DNA of 64,000 nucleotides from Agaricus subrufescens (taxonomy: Eukaryota > Basidiomycota > Agaricomycetes > Agaricales > Agaricaceae). Position numbers and translations under genes: made by a program. The stretch covers positions 3,968,001 through 4,032,000 of the forward strand of contig CM057057.1 of the NCBI GenBank assembly GCA_029945375.1. Reading direction: 5' to 3'. Below are positions 20,530-30,683 of this stretch, piece after piece; the stretch's first letter is position 1, and every line of letters starts with the position of its first letter. The notes below the pieces were generated by a model. It had not been told where the DNA came from. It made no database searches and saw nothing but the letters and a program-made list of their open reading frames with translations.

Positions 20530-23257
20530 TCAGACAAGGCCAAGAACAATCGTGGCCCGGAAACTAACTTCCTTCCCCTTCGGCTTGAACTTCCTCGGAA
20601 CAGAAACTAGATCGTCAAACTTCCTCGGAACAGAAACTAGATCGTCAAGATCTTCATCACCACCGACATCAACATATTCTTCAGACTTCAATGAACTCGA
20701 CTTCCAGCCCCAGCTTTGTCCTATAGAAAAGGCGTCGGGTGCACTGGAGAACCTCGTCTGTGAGGATCCTGTCGCGCTCGCGCAACTTACCATGAAATAG
20801 GCAGCTATCATCGCACGTGGATCCCTGTAAGGTTGAGTAGGGGCACGTGTAGCCAAACTGTTACTGAAACTTGTAGATGGGGAAGAGGGAGAACTAGAAT
20901 TTGACGCAGGTGAAGAGGAGCGAGCAGAGCCCGTGGCATAGGCCAGGGGATAGATTGAGGGTGAATAATGGAGGGGATTAGCGGACAGCGTAGAAGATCC
21001 ACTGCGCAGCCGCATCAAAACAGGTTGCGATTCGTCGATGGTTTGGGTATCAGTGGGAGTAGATGGAACATGTCTACTGGGTTGTGGTATTGAGTCGATG
21101 CTGGACTGACGATGGACATATACACCCAATTGGGTTTGTCCTTGTCCCTTCTTGCGAACGATCTGGATGTAAACGTTGAATAAGCTTCCAGCATACCAGA
21201 TCGTATTAGAGTAAAGCCTGTTTTTCTCCTTCAAGACATCATAGTCCCAAAATTCCACAGAGAAACGACAGGGCGGGTGTGGAGTCCACTTGACCTTTCC
21301 ACCAGGATCAGAGGCCATACAGCTGGAGGCCGTGTGTCGAGATGAAAGAAGGCCAAAGAATGTAGATTCGGAAGTTGCTAAGGGAGACGCCTGAGCATTG
21401 TTCTGCTTGTGTACTGTTCGCCCATTAGAGGAATGGGAAGCAGGGACGGATGGAGAGGCGGTAAACTTGAACAACTCGTCCATAGACATAGGATTACCAT
21501 CTGCTGTGTTATTGAACGCTGTGCCATTGTCACCTATACGAAGGGAAGAATCACTGGGAACGAGGTAGTACGCCCTTTGTGATTCGGGATTCGACGCTTC
21601 CGGCAGACCGGCTCCGGAGGCATGAGGCAAAATTTCCGTTGTACTCAGGGTCACACCAAGCTCCTTTTCCCTTGAAGAGCCCGATGATAAAGGCGAGGAT
21701 ACTGAAGTAGGCAAGGACATGATCGTGTGCCGGAGAACGGACTGGCTCCAATGAGCCGCCTGGAGAATATGAAGCGGGACAAATGGTTCTTTGGTCACTG
21801 GGGAAGTATCGCATGATATCGCAATGATATCTTCCATTGGCTGGCAAAACGAGAATGTTAATCCAAGGTCGGACGTTAGGAAGAACGACTTACCATGTTG
21901 GTGTAATAAATACCGGTCGCGAACATGGTCGCCCACTCGAGCTCTTCCTCTGGCAGCACCCCTTCAGCCCGTCGCATCTCCACCACATGGCGGGCAAAAT
22001 CGTAGCGGTGGCGCTCATTTTTCACGAACAATGTGTCAGAGGCCACGAGCGCGGCCACCCACTTGGCGCTTAGACCTCCACGACCCAAAATGGCCATATC
22101 GAATCGCAGAGACGACGAAGGAGGTGAGCTATTATTATCCAGCGAGCTAGACGAGCCCTTCCCGACAGTCGACTCCTTGGACAAAACAGAGTGGAGTTGG
22201 TCAGTTTCGTATGGGAGCATGTCCACAGCCCATCTAGCCAACCAACAGGTACTGGCTTCCCCAATTTTATTGGACACAGCGCCGTAATGGCAGACCATAT
22301 CGTCGTCTTGTTCAACACTGTCGGTCGAAGCGCTTTCATCAGAGGAAGTGGTAGAGAGATGGCATAGACTATCTTTCAGTGCGGTGCCAGACAAGAGGTC
22401 AACGACATCCTCGAGGTCATCCGATTTGCAAGTCTTCGAGAGAGGGTACGGATCGTTATCATCATCCTCGATAGGAAGGGCCAGATCCTCTAGGCCGACG
22501 GCACCCTGAGAGCTGAGTTGATGGGCCGATAAAGGCTTGCCGAGGGCAAAATTGAGATAGGGTATGACGGTTGTGGGTCCAACGGTGCTTAAAATGAGAG
22601 AAAGGGCCTGTGTGGCGATTGAGGGGATGGAAAGATAAATCGAGGTCGCGAGCAAAGAAAGTAGAAGGGGAGGGGTGGCTAGTTGATGACCTGGGGGAGC
22701 AGTGTCCAAGCCCTCGAGGGTGGGGAAGGAAGGCGTCAACGGGTGATTGGCTGTCGGTATCAAACCCGAAGGCACGTGGAGGGGCGGCCCGCCGCCGTAG
22801 AGGCGGGCAATGCAGAACCTGAAACACGGGGGGATTGGCACTGGGAATGGAGGGGGGATCGAGAGACTTACTCGAATGCTGCCGAGAAAAGGGGACGATC
22901 AGCGGGCTGGCAACAGAGGATAGGAGGGCATCTCACCGGATCTGGTGATGTTCCTGTCGGGAAAGACGAGGTCGACAATGTCGCAGCCATACTTTGCACT
23001 GCGCCTGTTCAGCGAAGACTCGACGAACCCGGCTGTGAAGAGAGATCGGAAAAAGTCCTGGGGACGCGCGGGGTGAGGCAGGAGATGGCTGGACAGGGCA
23101 GCTTACGTACGGACTGGATCAGGACGAGGCGGTGGAGGCGGTAGACGGCGGACCAGGAGCCGCGGACGCGGAGGGCGACGTCGGGGGTGGTTGCGTGGAG
23201 GAGGGCGGCATAGATGTGCGCCTGGAGCTCTGTGGGCGACGGGGAGCAGTGGTTCAT
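20530..23257 (-). CDS. BTB/POZ-domain protein, fungal Gcl-like type
   Basis: The ATG at 23257 gives MNHCSPSPTELQAHIYAALL, then TPDVALRVRGSWSAVYRLHR, LVLIQS, FVESSLNRRSAKYGCDIVDL, VFPDRNITRS, AFE, FCIARLYGGGPPLHVP. This is a BTB-type fold: beta strands around DVALRV and the hydrophobic core LHRLVL. AFE comes from a 7-nt microexon (22878-22872). The downstream part contains KWVAALVASDTLFVKNERHR, FARHVVEMRRAEG, WATMFATGIYYTNMPMEDI, and near the end FRFSVEFWDYD-like text followed by a Ser-rich region. BTB proteins usually dimerise or act as Cul3 adaptors. I do not know the role of this one. Near the C-terminus the decapeptide FDDLVSVPRK occurs twice in tandem. Confidence 0.75.
20589..20648. repeat. 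Perfect tandem duplication, two 30-bp units
   Basis: Units at 20589-20618 and 20619-20648 are identical, base for base. They lie in the last exon of the BTB gene and stay in frame, duplicating ten residues (FDDLVSVPRK). Perfect identity implies a recent slippage event or an assembly artefact. Confidence 0.9.
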
Positions 23258-23315
23258 GCGTGGATCCAGGCGCCCAGCAGCCAGCCAGGCCCTGGCACGC
23301 GGCCCCCGGACACCC

Positions 23316-24196
23316 ATGGCCTACTCCCAACCACATCCCCGCCTCTCCGTCCTCTCCAACTCCTCCCAGTCCTCCGTCGACCAGTTCTCCCCCACCTCCG
23401 CCGCCCACTTCTCCATCCCGCCCCCGCCCTCCATCCACTCCGCCCTCGCCGCCGCCAAGCCCGCGCCCGGCCCCCGCCCCAACATCTATGACCGCAACCT
23501 GAACAAGACGCGGACCAGCGAGGTCTCCGCCTCTGCATTCGCCTTCCTGTTCGCCGAGATCGTCCAGTACACCCAGAAGCGCGTTGGCGGCATCAACGAC
23601 CTCGAAAGAAGGTACCTTCTTTTCCTTCCATTCTCACACGTCCTTATGTCAATCTCAGGCTCAACACGCTAGGATATCGCATCGGCTCCCGCGTGCTCGA
23701 ACTCATGTCCTGGCGCGCTGAATCGTCTTCCAAGGCTCCCAAGCGCGAGATCCGCCTTGTCCCTGCCCTCATGGTCATCCACACTCAAGTCTGGAAGGCT
23801 GTCTATGGCAAATCAGCAGATGCGATCGAGAAAAGCGTGGAGAACGCTGATGAGTGTGAGCCTGATAACCCCGGTTGCCCTGCCCCACACTCAAATCCGC
23901 TGTCCCCAGATATGATTATCGATAATGACCCGCCCATCGAAAGGAATATCTCCGTTCCCCGTGACATGGGAGGCCTGAGTTGTTCTTCTTTTACGGCCGG
24001 CATTGTTGAAGCCGTTCTTGATGGTCTTGGTTTCGTATGTCAGCTCCTGCTCCTCATCTTCTCGAAATGCTGATGCTTCTACCAGCCTGCACGGGTCACC
24101 GCGCATGGCACGCCGACACTCCAACACCCTTCTCGAACAACTATACTTATCAAACTAGAAAAATCTGTATTAGAACGAGAAGAGCTGCTAAAATGA
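23316..24196 (+). CDS. TRS31: TRAPP complex subunit Trs31/TRAPPC5
   Basis: Four exons. The ATG at 23316 begins MAYSQPHPRLSVLSNSSQSS, a Ser/Pro-rich leader, followed by the conserved core: PRPNIYDRNLNKTRTSEVSA, AFAFLFAEIVQYTQKRVGGI, LNTLGYRIGSRVLELMSWRA, SSKAPKREIRLVPALMVIHT, VWKAVYGKSADAIEKSVE, YMIIDNDPPIERNISVP, GGLSCSSFTAGIVEAVLDGL, PARVTAHGTPTLQHPSRTT, and KLEKSVLEREELLK at the end. This is a complete Bet3/TRAPP-core subunit. TRAPP complexes activate Ypt1/Rab1 and Ypt31/Rab11 at the Golgi. It is divergent from the BTB gene, with 58 bp between start codons; an in-frame upstream ATG-containing frame exists but the core begins well inside. Confidence 0.95.
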
Positions 24197-24275
24197 TGAC
24201 GGTGACTTGATACTGTTCGGGGTCCCATACCCACACATGAAAGGCTAGCGGCAAAGCATAGCGCACTCTTTGATC

Positions 24276-25301
24276 ATGGTCCAGATCAATTCCATTCACA
24301 TCTCTCCACCCCTCCTCAACTCTTCTTGTGCATGGTCTTCTGATCTAGCTCAGCTCAAGGCCCTGTATGATTCGCCCTACATTGGTGCCATCACCACCCG
24401 CACCGCCACTCTAAGTGGATATCAGGAGAATGACACTCATACTGTTCGTCGCCTAGCTGATCATTTTTCTTGTGCTTACACCAATTCACCAATTCAGTTT
24501 GCTTTCACAGAAGCCTCCGTCTCCTCAATCAACTCTTTCGGCTACTCACCTCACCCCTTTCACCAATACCTCATCTGGATTGAAGAACTCTTGGCTTCAG
24601 CAACCAAGCACAAACCTATCATCGTCAGCGTAACCAGCGATATCGGTGACGCCGCCTCACTCGCTCTTATGCTTAACCAATTACAAGATCTTCGACGAAA
24701 GCTAAGGGATCAAACTGATGATCATGGGGCTCGGATTGCCGTAGAACTGAACACTTCTTGCCCCAACATTCAGGGTACCTCCCCTCCAGGGTATGATGTC
24801 GAATCCCTTAATCCGCTTCTTCAGGCTCTTTTCGACGCCTACAATAAGGATCCAACCCTTACCATCGGTCTTAAGCTCCCTCCCTTGGTTCACGAACAGC
24901 AGTTCCATTCCATCCTTGATCGGATTCAGTCCATGGGCACCGCCATCTCATTTCTGACATGCACCAATACTCTGGGCAACTCCCTTCTCTTCTCCGATCA
25001 AGTTTCATCGTCTGCATCTCCCTCCAATGACCATTTCACAAATTTTGCACTGCCTACTGTATTTGGTGGCCTCGCGGGAGATGCACTACATCCACTAGCG
25101 CTAGGAAACGTCTATCGCTTCTCGAAGTTACTCAAAGAGTCGAACAAAAGGACTTCTCTTTCTAAAATCAAAATCATCGGAGTAGGAGGTGTCACCTCAA
25201 AGGAAGCAAGACGAAGGATGGAAGCGGCTGGTGCCGACGCGGTGGCTTGTGCTACTTTCTTCGGCAAAGAAGGCGTCACGGCATTCGAGGCGCTAAGTTA
25301 A
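24276..25301 (+). CDS. Class-1 dihydroorotate dehydrogenase-like flavoprotein (URA1 type)
   Basis: A single uninterrupted exon of 341 residues from the ATG at 24276. Key motifs: ITTRTATLSGY near the N-terminus (FMN-site strand), IVSVTSDIGDAASLALMLNQ, then AVELNTSCPNIQG at about residues 158-170. The Cys in NTSCPN (about residue 162) is the catalytic base position of class 1 enzymes; class 2 membrane enzymes have Ser. TIGLKLPPLV, LTCTNTLGNSLL, FGGLAGDALHPLALGNV and KIIGVGGVTSKEARRRMEAA complete the barrel and phosphate-binding loop. Class 1A enzymes oxidise dihydroorotate with fumarate in the cytosol. Whether this one works in pyrimidine synthesis or on another substrate is not shown by sequence. 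It is the only long intronless gene in an intron-rich window. Confidence 0.82.
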   Translation: MVQINSIHISPPLLNSSCAWSSDLAQLKALYDSPYIGAITTRTATLSGYQENDTHTVRRLADHFSCAYTNSPIQFAFTEASVSSINSFGYSPHPFHQYLIWIEELLASATKHKPIIVSVTSDIGDAASLALMLNQLQDLRRKLRDQTDDHGARIAVELNTSCPNIQGTSPPGYDVESLNPLLQALFDAYNKDPTLTIGLKLPPLVHEQQFHSILDRIQSMGTAISFLTCTNTLGNSLLFSDQVSSSASPSNDHFTNFALPTVFGGLAGDALHPLALGNVYRFSKLLKESNKRTSLSKIKIIGVGGVTSKEARRRMEAAGADAVACATFFGKEGVTAFEALS

Positions 25302-25543
25302 ACTTGGTTTGTATTGCCGTAAAGTACAATGTACCAAGTATATAAACGCACTCTTGAGAAGAATCGATAAGATGTAGATTACGTACATTCCTAGAACAAA
25401 CAATGGTGATGGTAATCCTGATATGAAAGTCCCTAATTATTGAACGGGGGTATGTGTGAATCGTAACAATCATAATAATCTAGCGCTACAGTGAATAATA
25501 TAAAAAGAAAATGTATTGACATTGGATTGTTGGTCATAATAGG

Positions 25544-27003
25544 TCATTTTGAGCCGACTGACGAAGCGCGAGTGGCCGTCAGATCGTCGTACCAGGACTC
25601 GTATGTGTCGAATGCAGGGAGTGTGTTATCTTCCAGGTTACTGAGCCTGTAGTTTGAGATCCAGCCGACGCCGTTTGGGATAGACTGATTTCCGAGCGTA
25701 TAAGGACCAAGGGTGGATTCCCTCATGCTCGTGGCTGGATAGTGGGGATAATGAGCCGAACCTGAACCGTGTGCGAAATGCTTGGAGGGCCATTCGAAGA
25801 AATCGTGTTGAAGTTGGTTCTCTGAGCGCCGAGGGTACTTGATACCTTGCTCGTGTGGGTGGAAGATGAATTCCTGGTTAATATTGGATTGTGCAATGCA
25901 CAACGTATCAACCAATTCCCGCTGACGATTGGGAATAGTCGGTTGGTGAGCTCGTGATAAGCACGTAGATCCCGAATTTGCAACCTGAAAATCCATGCCA
26001 GTTAGTCGAAGTATCTGGTAAAGTAGGATATATATGCGCACCGGATACGAACGCTTAGAAGATATCTGAGGCAGATCGACAGACAGAGGTAAAAGCGTAC
26101 TTCGAAACGGCGGAAGCACGTCAACAGAAGCGCAACGATCGAGCTGTGGCTCTGTAGGTGCAAAGCGGTCGGAAGATCGGGCACGATCAGCTATTGTCCG
26201 TCGTTTTCGGGCTTTTCCTTCACGATCGTTCGGTACAACGTTTCCTTCAACGGGTATGGAGGGCATAGCATCGTCCATGTGCTTTACGGCATGCGTTAAC
26301 TCCTCGCCCGACTTTCCGGTCTGGATCAATTCTGCGATCTTGCGACACCGTTCAATTTCCTTGGGGCTGTTACGTTTGACGTTCCGTTTCACTGGTTGTT
26401 TCGCACGAGGAGTCGGTTTGAACCGATAGTCTGGGTAGGTAAGTGCATGCTGTTGTTTCTCGAGCTCCGCCTTTTGTCGCCAGACATCCTTTTCAGCTTC
26501 AGGGAGCTCAGCCCAACACAGGCCGATGATACGGCTAATGTGTCTGTGATCCTTTTCTACGCTTTTGAGCAAGTGTTTTTCCCTGTGAAAGGCGGAACGA
26601 AACAGCATGAATGCATTCCGTGGTCGAGGAACGCGTCCCTGGGCGATGGCACGGGAGGTCGTTGGTCGAGGAGGCAGAGAACCCACAGACATGTCCACAG
26701 GTGTGTCGAATATAGAGTAATCCACCAGCTGAGAGGTAGAAGAGAAATCAAACGTAGATTGAGTAGAACCAAGGACTGAGTTGGCAAATTGGGAGATCCT
26801 CGGTATTTCCAATGATCCTAACGTCGGCTGCTCTGGCGGGATAGGCGGGAAATACTGTGAAAGATGATCGGATTTTATGCCGTGACTGTTTTCTGCCGAC
26901 GAAAAAGAGACAATAAGTATGCTTCAGTACTGGCCGGTCATACATAAGCCGACTTACGCGATGAAAAATGGAAACCCTCGCCTGAGTAGTCTACTACGTC
27001 CAT
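25544..27003 (-). CDS. HMG-box transcription factor
   Basis: Exon 1 starts at the ATG at 27003 (MDVVDYSGEGFHFSS) and joins QNSHGIKSDHLSQYFPPIPP across a short intron. The HMG box lies at about residues 100-175: GRVPRPRNAFMLFRSAFHRE, KDHRHISRIIGLCWAELPEA, EKDVWRQKAELEKQQHALTY, PDYRFKPTPR. The RPxNAFMLF start and the PDYRFKPTPR end are typical of the sequence-specific MATA_HMG/SOX-like group rather than nucleosome-binding HMGB. A basic segment (KQPVKRNVKRN, KARKRRT) follows as a likely nuclear signal; the remainder is low complexity. Basidiomycete factors of this class often control mating and fruiting, which is inference here. The intron at about 26041-25985 is a multiple of three and open, so retention would only add residues. 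Confidence 0.85.
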
Positions 27004-28925
27004 GAAGCAATAGTGACAAATTCAGAAAGGGGAAAAAAACAGAGAAAAAAACCGCGTATAGCCGTGCTTGCATTGTCTGCTGGAATTATATACTTTTTCC
27101 AAGGACGTTACCTGTGTGCACAAAGATAGAATCGGTGACAACGTACTCTCTTCACATCATTCCAGATAAATGCCCAAAGCGGCAAGCACGACGTCTACTT
27201 TGCCCTTTTGGGAGTGTCAGGGTCTAGATTTGCTTGTGTTTGGTTGATGGTACCCTTGATAAGGTCACAACAAGTGGTCGCTTATCAACTTTCCGGGGCT
27301 GTCCAGCCGAATAATTGATGTATATGGCCGGTCAGGAAAGACTCTTTGTTATGGCCATCTGATTCCATGTGAAGATTGCTGTTGTAGATCCATTTACAAG
27401 CATGCGAACGTTCGGGGTTGGGCGGCTTTGTCCTAAAACATTTCATCAGTACGATTTCTTCGTCCTGTGTTGCTAATACCTGTGTCGATGATCATCAAAA
27501 ATGTTTTGATCCTCATGCTATTGTTTCGCCCTTGCTTGCGAATAACCACCCGATATCTCATATTGTTCATAACGCTGATTTTTAGGTCCCCAGGGTTAAA
27601 ATAAAGTTCATGGCCGTGGTTGTACAGCCTGTAAGAATTTGTCCCCAAAAATTTGACCTAGACTGCGTAAGTGTGTGCATGTGCTGTGGCCATTGCCTTT
27701 TAGACTCCAACCGCATTCGCGGTAGTCAGTCGGGTGGGTCGTCGCGCAGTAATCCAACCACACATAGGAAAATTATCAGCCGGAAAGACCGTCTCAAATA
27801 TTTGATTATGTTCACGAATGAGGCCACAGACTAGAGGGCCGGAAAATATACTTACTCGGTGATATTCCCAACTCCAGTAATCTGACTCGACTGGGACACA
27901 GGTTAACGTTACCTATTCAGTCTATCTTCCATTAGCATTGAAATTGTTTCCATACACAAGGAATGGACGCAAAGGTCAAACAATGGGCATTATCTATTCC
28001 GTGTGAACATATAAGGAGGATATGGTGAAAAATTATACAACCTAACATTCCAACGGGGTAAGGGCACGCTTTGTTGAACAAATCTGGGACAATGCCAATT
28101 GTTTGACAGGTAGAAGTCCTAAGTAAATAACAACACACACTTTTCACCCTCATGGTACGGTGGCAATTCAGGTTGTCGCTGAATCGTTGTATTCAAAATT
28201 TGCTAGGAACGAGGCTACGGATGAGGTCAGAGTTTGCTCCAGATGGACTTTTGACAGGAGAGTTCGTCAGCCCTTTGCCACACCCAATGACGTAGCATCG
28301 TAGCCAATAATTGGAGAGCTTCTTGACGCCGGCGTCAGAGAATTCGACGTCGACAACACGTGTCGTATGGTCACCGGTCGGCGATAGCATCCAAAAGCAC
28401 TTCTTCTCACAATATCCACCAATAAATGCATTTGTTTTCAGGACAGCCCTCGCTTTAGGGAAGCGAAACGATGGGTTGGCATGTTTTCTGCACATGGCTC
28501 TACAGATGTGAACACGTTGTTAGAGATGGTCAAATCGAATTCAGGGCTCCAACACAGCGAAGGTCATACTCGGACCTATGACTCCCATGATAAATATTAA
28601 GGTCAAGATTAGACCAAGTTTCTTACCAAGAATTTGTAGACTTCACACTGTCAGCACACCGAAGCCTATGAGCTGGCTGTGGATCCTCATTACGGCTTGA
28701 GGAACAAGCGGTATGGAAACAGTAAGAGTGATATGTAGTGGACAATCTTTCAACAGTATTCTTTGCGACCGCAGGTGTTCATGTGTTGATACACGTTGCT
28801 CCTTGACCGTCAACGAGTCCCTTCCATGTGACAAAGCGGAGAAAATAGAATTGTTGTTCTGATTAGTGATTCAGAGATGTTGGTATAGGCGATTCAAGAA
28901 TATGGATTGAACACGTTTCGCTGCC
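27004..28925. other. Interval of 1.9 kb with no firmly resolved gene
   Basis: This lies between the HMG-box start and the acidic-protein stop on the same strand. The right part has a cluster of protein-like minus-strand fragments (separate entry). The left part (27010-27430) is the probable promoter and leader of the HMG gene and has no convincing frame. Confidence 0.4.
27433..28495 (-). CDS. Possible multi-exon gene, secreted Cys-containing protein (tentative)
   Basis: Several minus-strand fragments look coding but I could not assemble them firmly. 28495-28193 gives a 100-residue frame with five Cys (CRKHANPSFRFPKARAVLK, GGYCEKKCFWMLSPTGD, YWLRCYVIGCGKG). Around 28110-28050 a fragment reads QTIGIVPDLFNKACPYPVGM. 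Around 27915-27855 a piece flanked by good acceptor and donor sites reads TLTCVPVESDYWSWEYHR. 27648-27433 contains YRLYNHGHELYFNPGDLKIS. The order, strand and composition are consistent with one fast-evolving secreted protein, but no clean signal peptide was found. It could instead be several unrelated fragments or a decayed gene. Confidence 0.3.
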
Positions 28926-30356
28926 TCATGTCGAGGCTGGTACTTTATCGTCACCATCATTACCATCCCCACTCGTGCTTGCACCTATATTTAGAAACGC
29001 GTTGATCTCAGTTTCGGGAAGTGAGAAATCCGAAGTTGGATTAAACGAGCCCAAATCCCCCAGCCCTCCAAGGCTGGCTATATCAAATGACTGGTCGGGA
29101 CCACCCAGACCCGTGCCACCGTCTAGAGCGTGAGACGTATTGATATGTTGAGGGAAATTAGATGCCAGCAGAGAGGTCGGAGAAGTTGTCCCGACGGCAG
29201 TCATTGGATCCGAACCATGGTTAGTATCCATCGCATTGTTGGAGAAACTGGCGAGGATCTCATGTTCGGTGAGGTCTATAAAATCGGAATCTTTAGGTCC
29301 TTTATTTCCTGGCCCTGGTCCATGATCAGACATCGCGAACATGTTATCAACGCCCGAGTTGGAATTGCTAGATGTGTTCGGATTGTCGCCAAATAGATCA
29401 TCCATGGACACATTCATGTCCATGTCAAGGTCAAGTTCGATAGGCTTGTCAGAAGAATCACCAGCATTAATGTGGCGTTCGTTGCCCTGTGTCAGGTCTA
29501 TCACAGAACCGTCATACGCGACAAATTGTTCTGAGAACTCGTTCGTTTCGATTGGACGGGCTGATTTTGGGGCGAGTGTAACAGGAGAGGAAAGGCCGCT
29601 CGCATACAGTCCAGTGCCTTCGTCTGAGGTTAACCGCAGAGAGGAGGACGTTAGATCGAGCTTAAGCGGCACTTGAGGTCGTTGAAGAGAGGAGATTGAT
29701 ATGGCTGAAGGACGGCGGGAATTAGCTATTCCGCTGCCAGCGTTCGTTGGCGAATTCTGGGGATTAGTCGGGTGGTTTTCTAGAGGCGGTGCGGGCTCAG
29801 CAAACTGGAAGTTGTCGGTTGACTGGGCCTCTTGAGCAGTAGCCATTGCTTTCTTTTGAGCCTCAATTCTGAGGCGAACGGCTTCCTTGTTTTCTTCCCT
29901 CAATAAATCGCGTTGCAAAACAGCAATGGCCCGAAGCTACGTTGATTAGATTACAATATGTTGAAGGGGGACAAACGCACCAAGTGACCACCAACTACGT
30001 CGCACAGTTGATCAAACCTTTCTATCTCTCGGCCAAGGGAAGACGTAAGCGCTCTTGGAGCATGGTTGTCAGTATAGTTCGTCAAGTCCCTAGAAAGTTT
30101 GAGGATACCATAATCGCGTCAAGCGGCGAATGGCTTACAGGCGGCGAGTATCATTGTAGAATGAGAGAATTTGTCCTGTCTTCAACATAGCGTTCTACGG
30201 GAAAGCGGTCTTAGTTGGAATGATGTGAAATTTCATCAAAGGACTGACCTGCAGACAAGACCTAAGACTCTCCATTTCTTGCTCCAGTAGGATGGGTAGC
30301 GGAGGAGGAGGCATCGTCTTGGAGTCATCATTGGACTTCGTTGCAGTGTTGTCCAT
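28926..30356 (-). CDS. Acidic protein with N-terminal helical domain, possibly a Mediator-type subunit
   Basis: The ATG at 30356 (MDNTATKSNDDSKTMPPPPL) leads to PILLEQEMESLRSCLQ, NAMLKTGQILSFYNDTRRL, DLTNYTDNHAPRALTSSLGR, EIERFDQLCDVVGGHLLRAI and AVLQRDLLREENKEAVRLRI. These predicted helices span the first four exons. The last exon (29918-28926) is disordered and acidic, with two short motifs VIDLTQG and FIDLTEHE, an Asp/Met-rich block (ELDLDMDMNVSMDDLFG) and a Gly/Ser-rich end. A short N-terminal helical bundle followed by an acidic, Asn/Ser-rich tail resembles fungal Mediator tail subunits, but I have no decisive motif. The VIDLT/FIDLTEHE sequences resemble SUMO-interacting motifs (hydrophobic residues next to acids). 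Confidence 0.6.
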
Positions 30357-30683
30357 TGTAAATCGTTTAGAATGAGGTTGAAAGTGGTACAAGTTGGAGG
30401 GTATGGTTAAACCCGTCTAATTGGCAAGGGTCGCCAATCATGCGCTAGTTGCACACCTGGTACCTCTCATACCTCCATGTCATAATTCACTCACAGCCGC
30501 CCTCTGCCTTCAAGAAAAGCCAGCTCGACAGACACCCTTAGCTTTCGCGAACCGCTTGTAACGGCTACTGGACACCTCTGCTACAACCACTTTCGTAACC
30601 CATCTCACTCACGGGAGCATTAAACATAGGACCCCTCCTTTCAAATACACTTGCCGACCAACAGACCCTCGTTCGCCCACAGG
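30357..30683. promoter_or_regulatory. Divergent promoter interval (acidic protein / VPS38)
   Basis: These 327 bp separate the minus-strand ATG at 30356 from the plus-strand ATG at 30684. The interval contains no open frame and no clear TATA element. It must hold both promoters and 5' leaders. Confidence 0.5.

Noticed and set aside
22462..23538. Many GC-rich overlapping frames on both strands around the BTB and TRS31 starts
   Set aside because: They overlap well-supported exons and have Arg/Pro/Gly-rich composition typical of GC-rich shadow frames.
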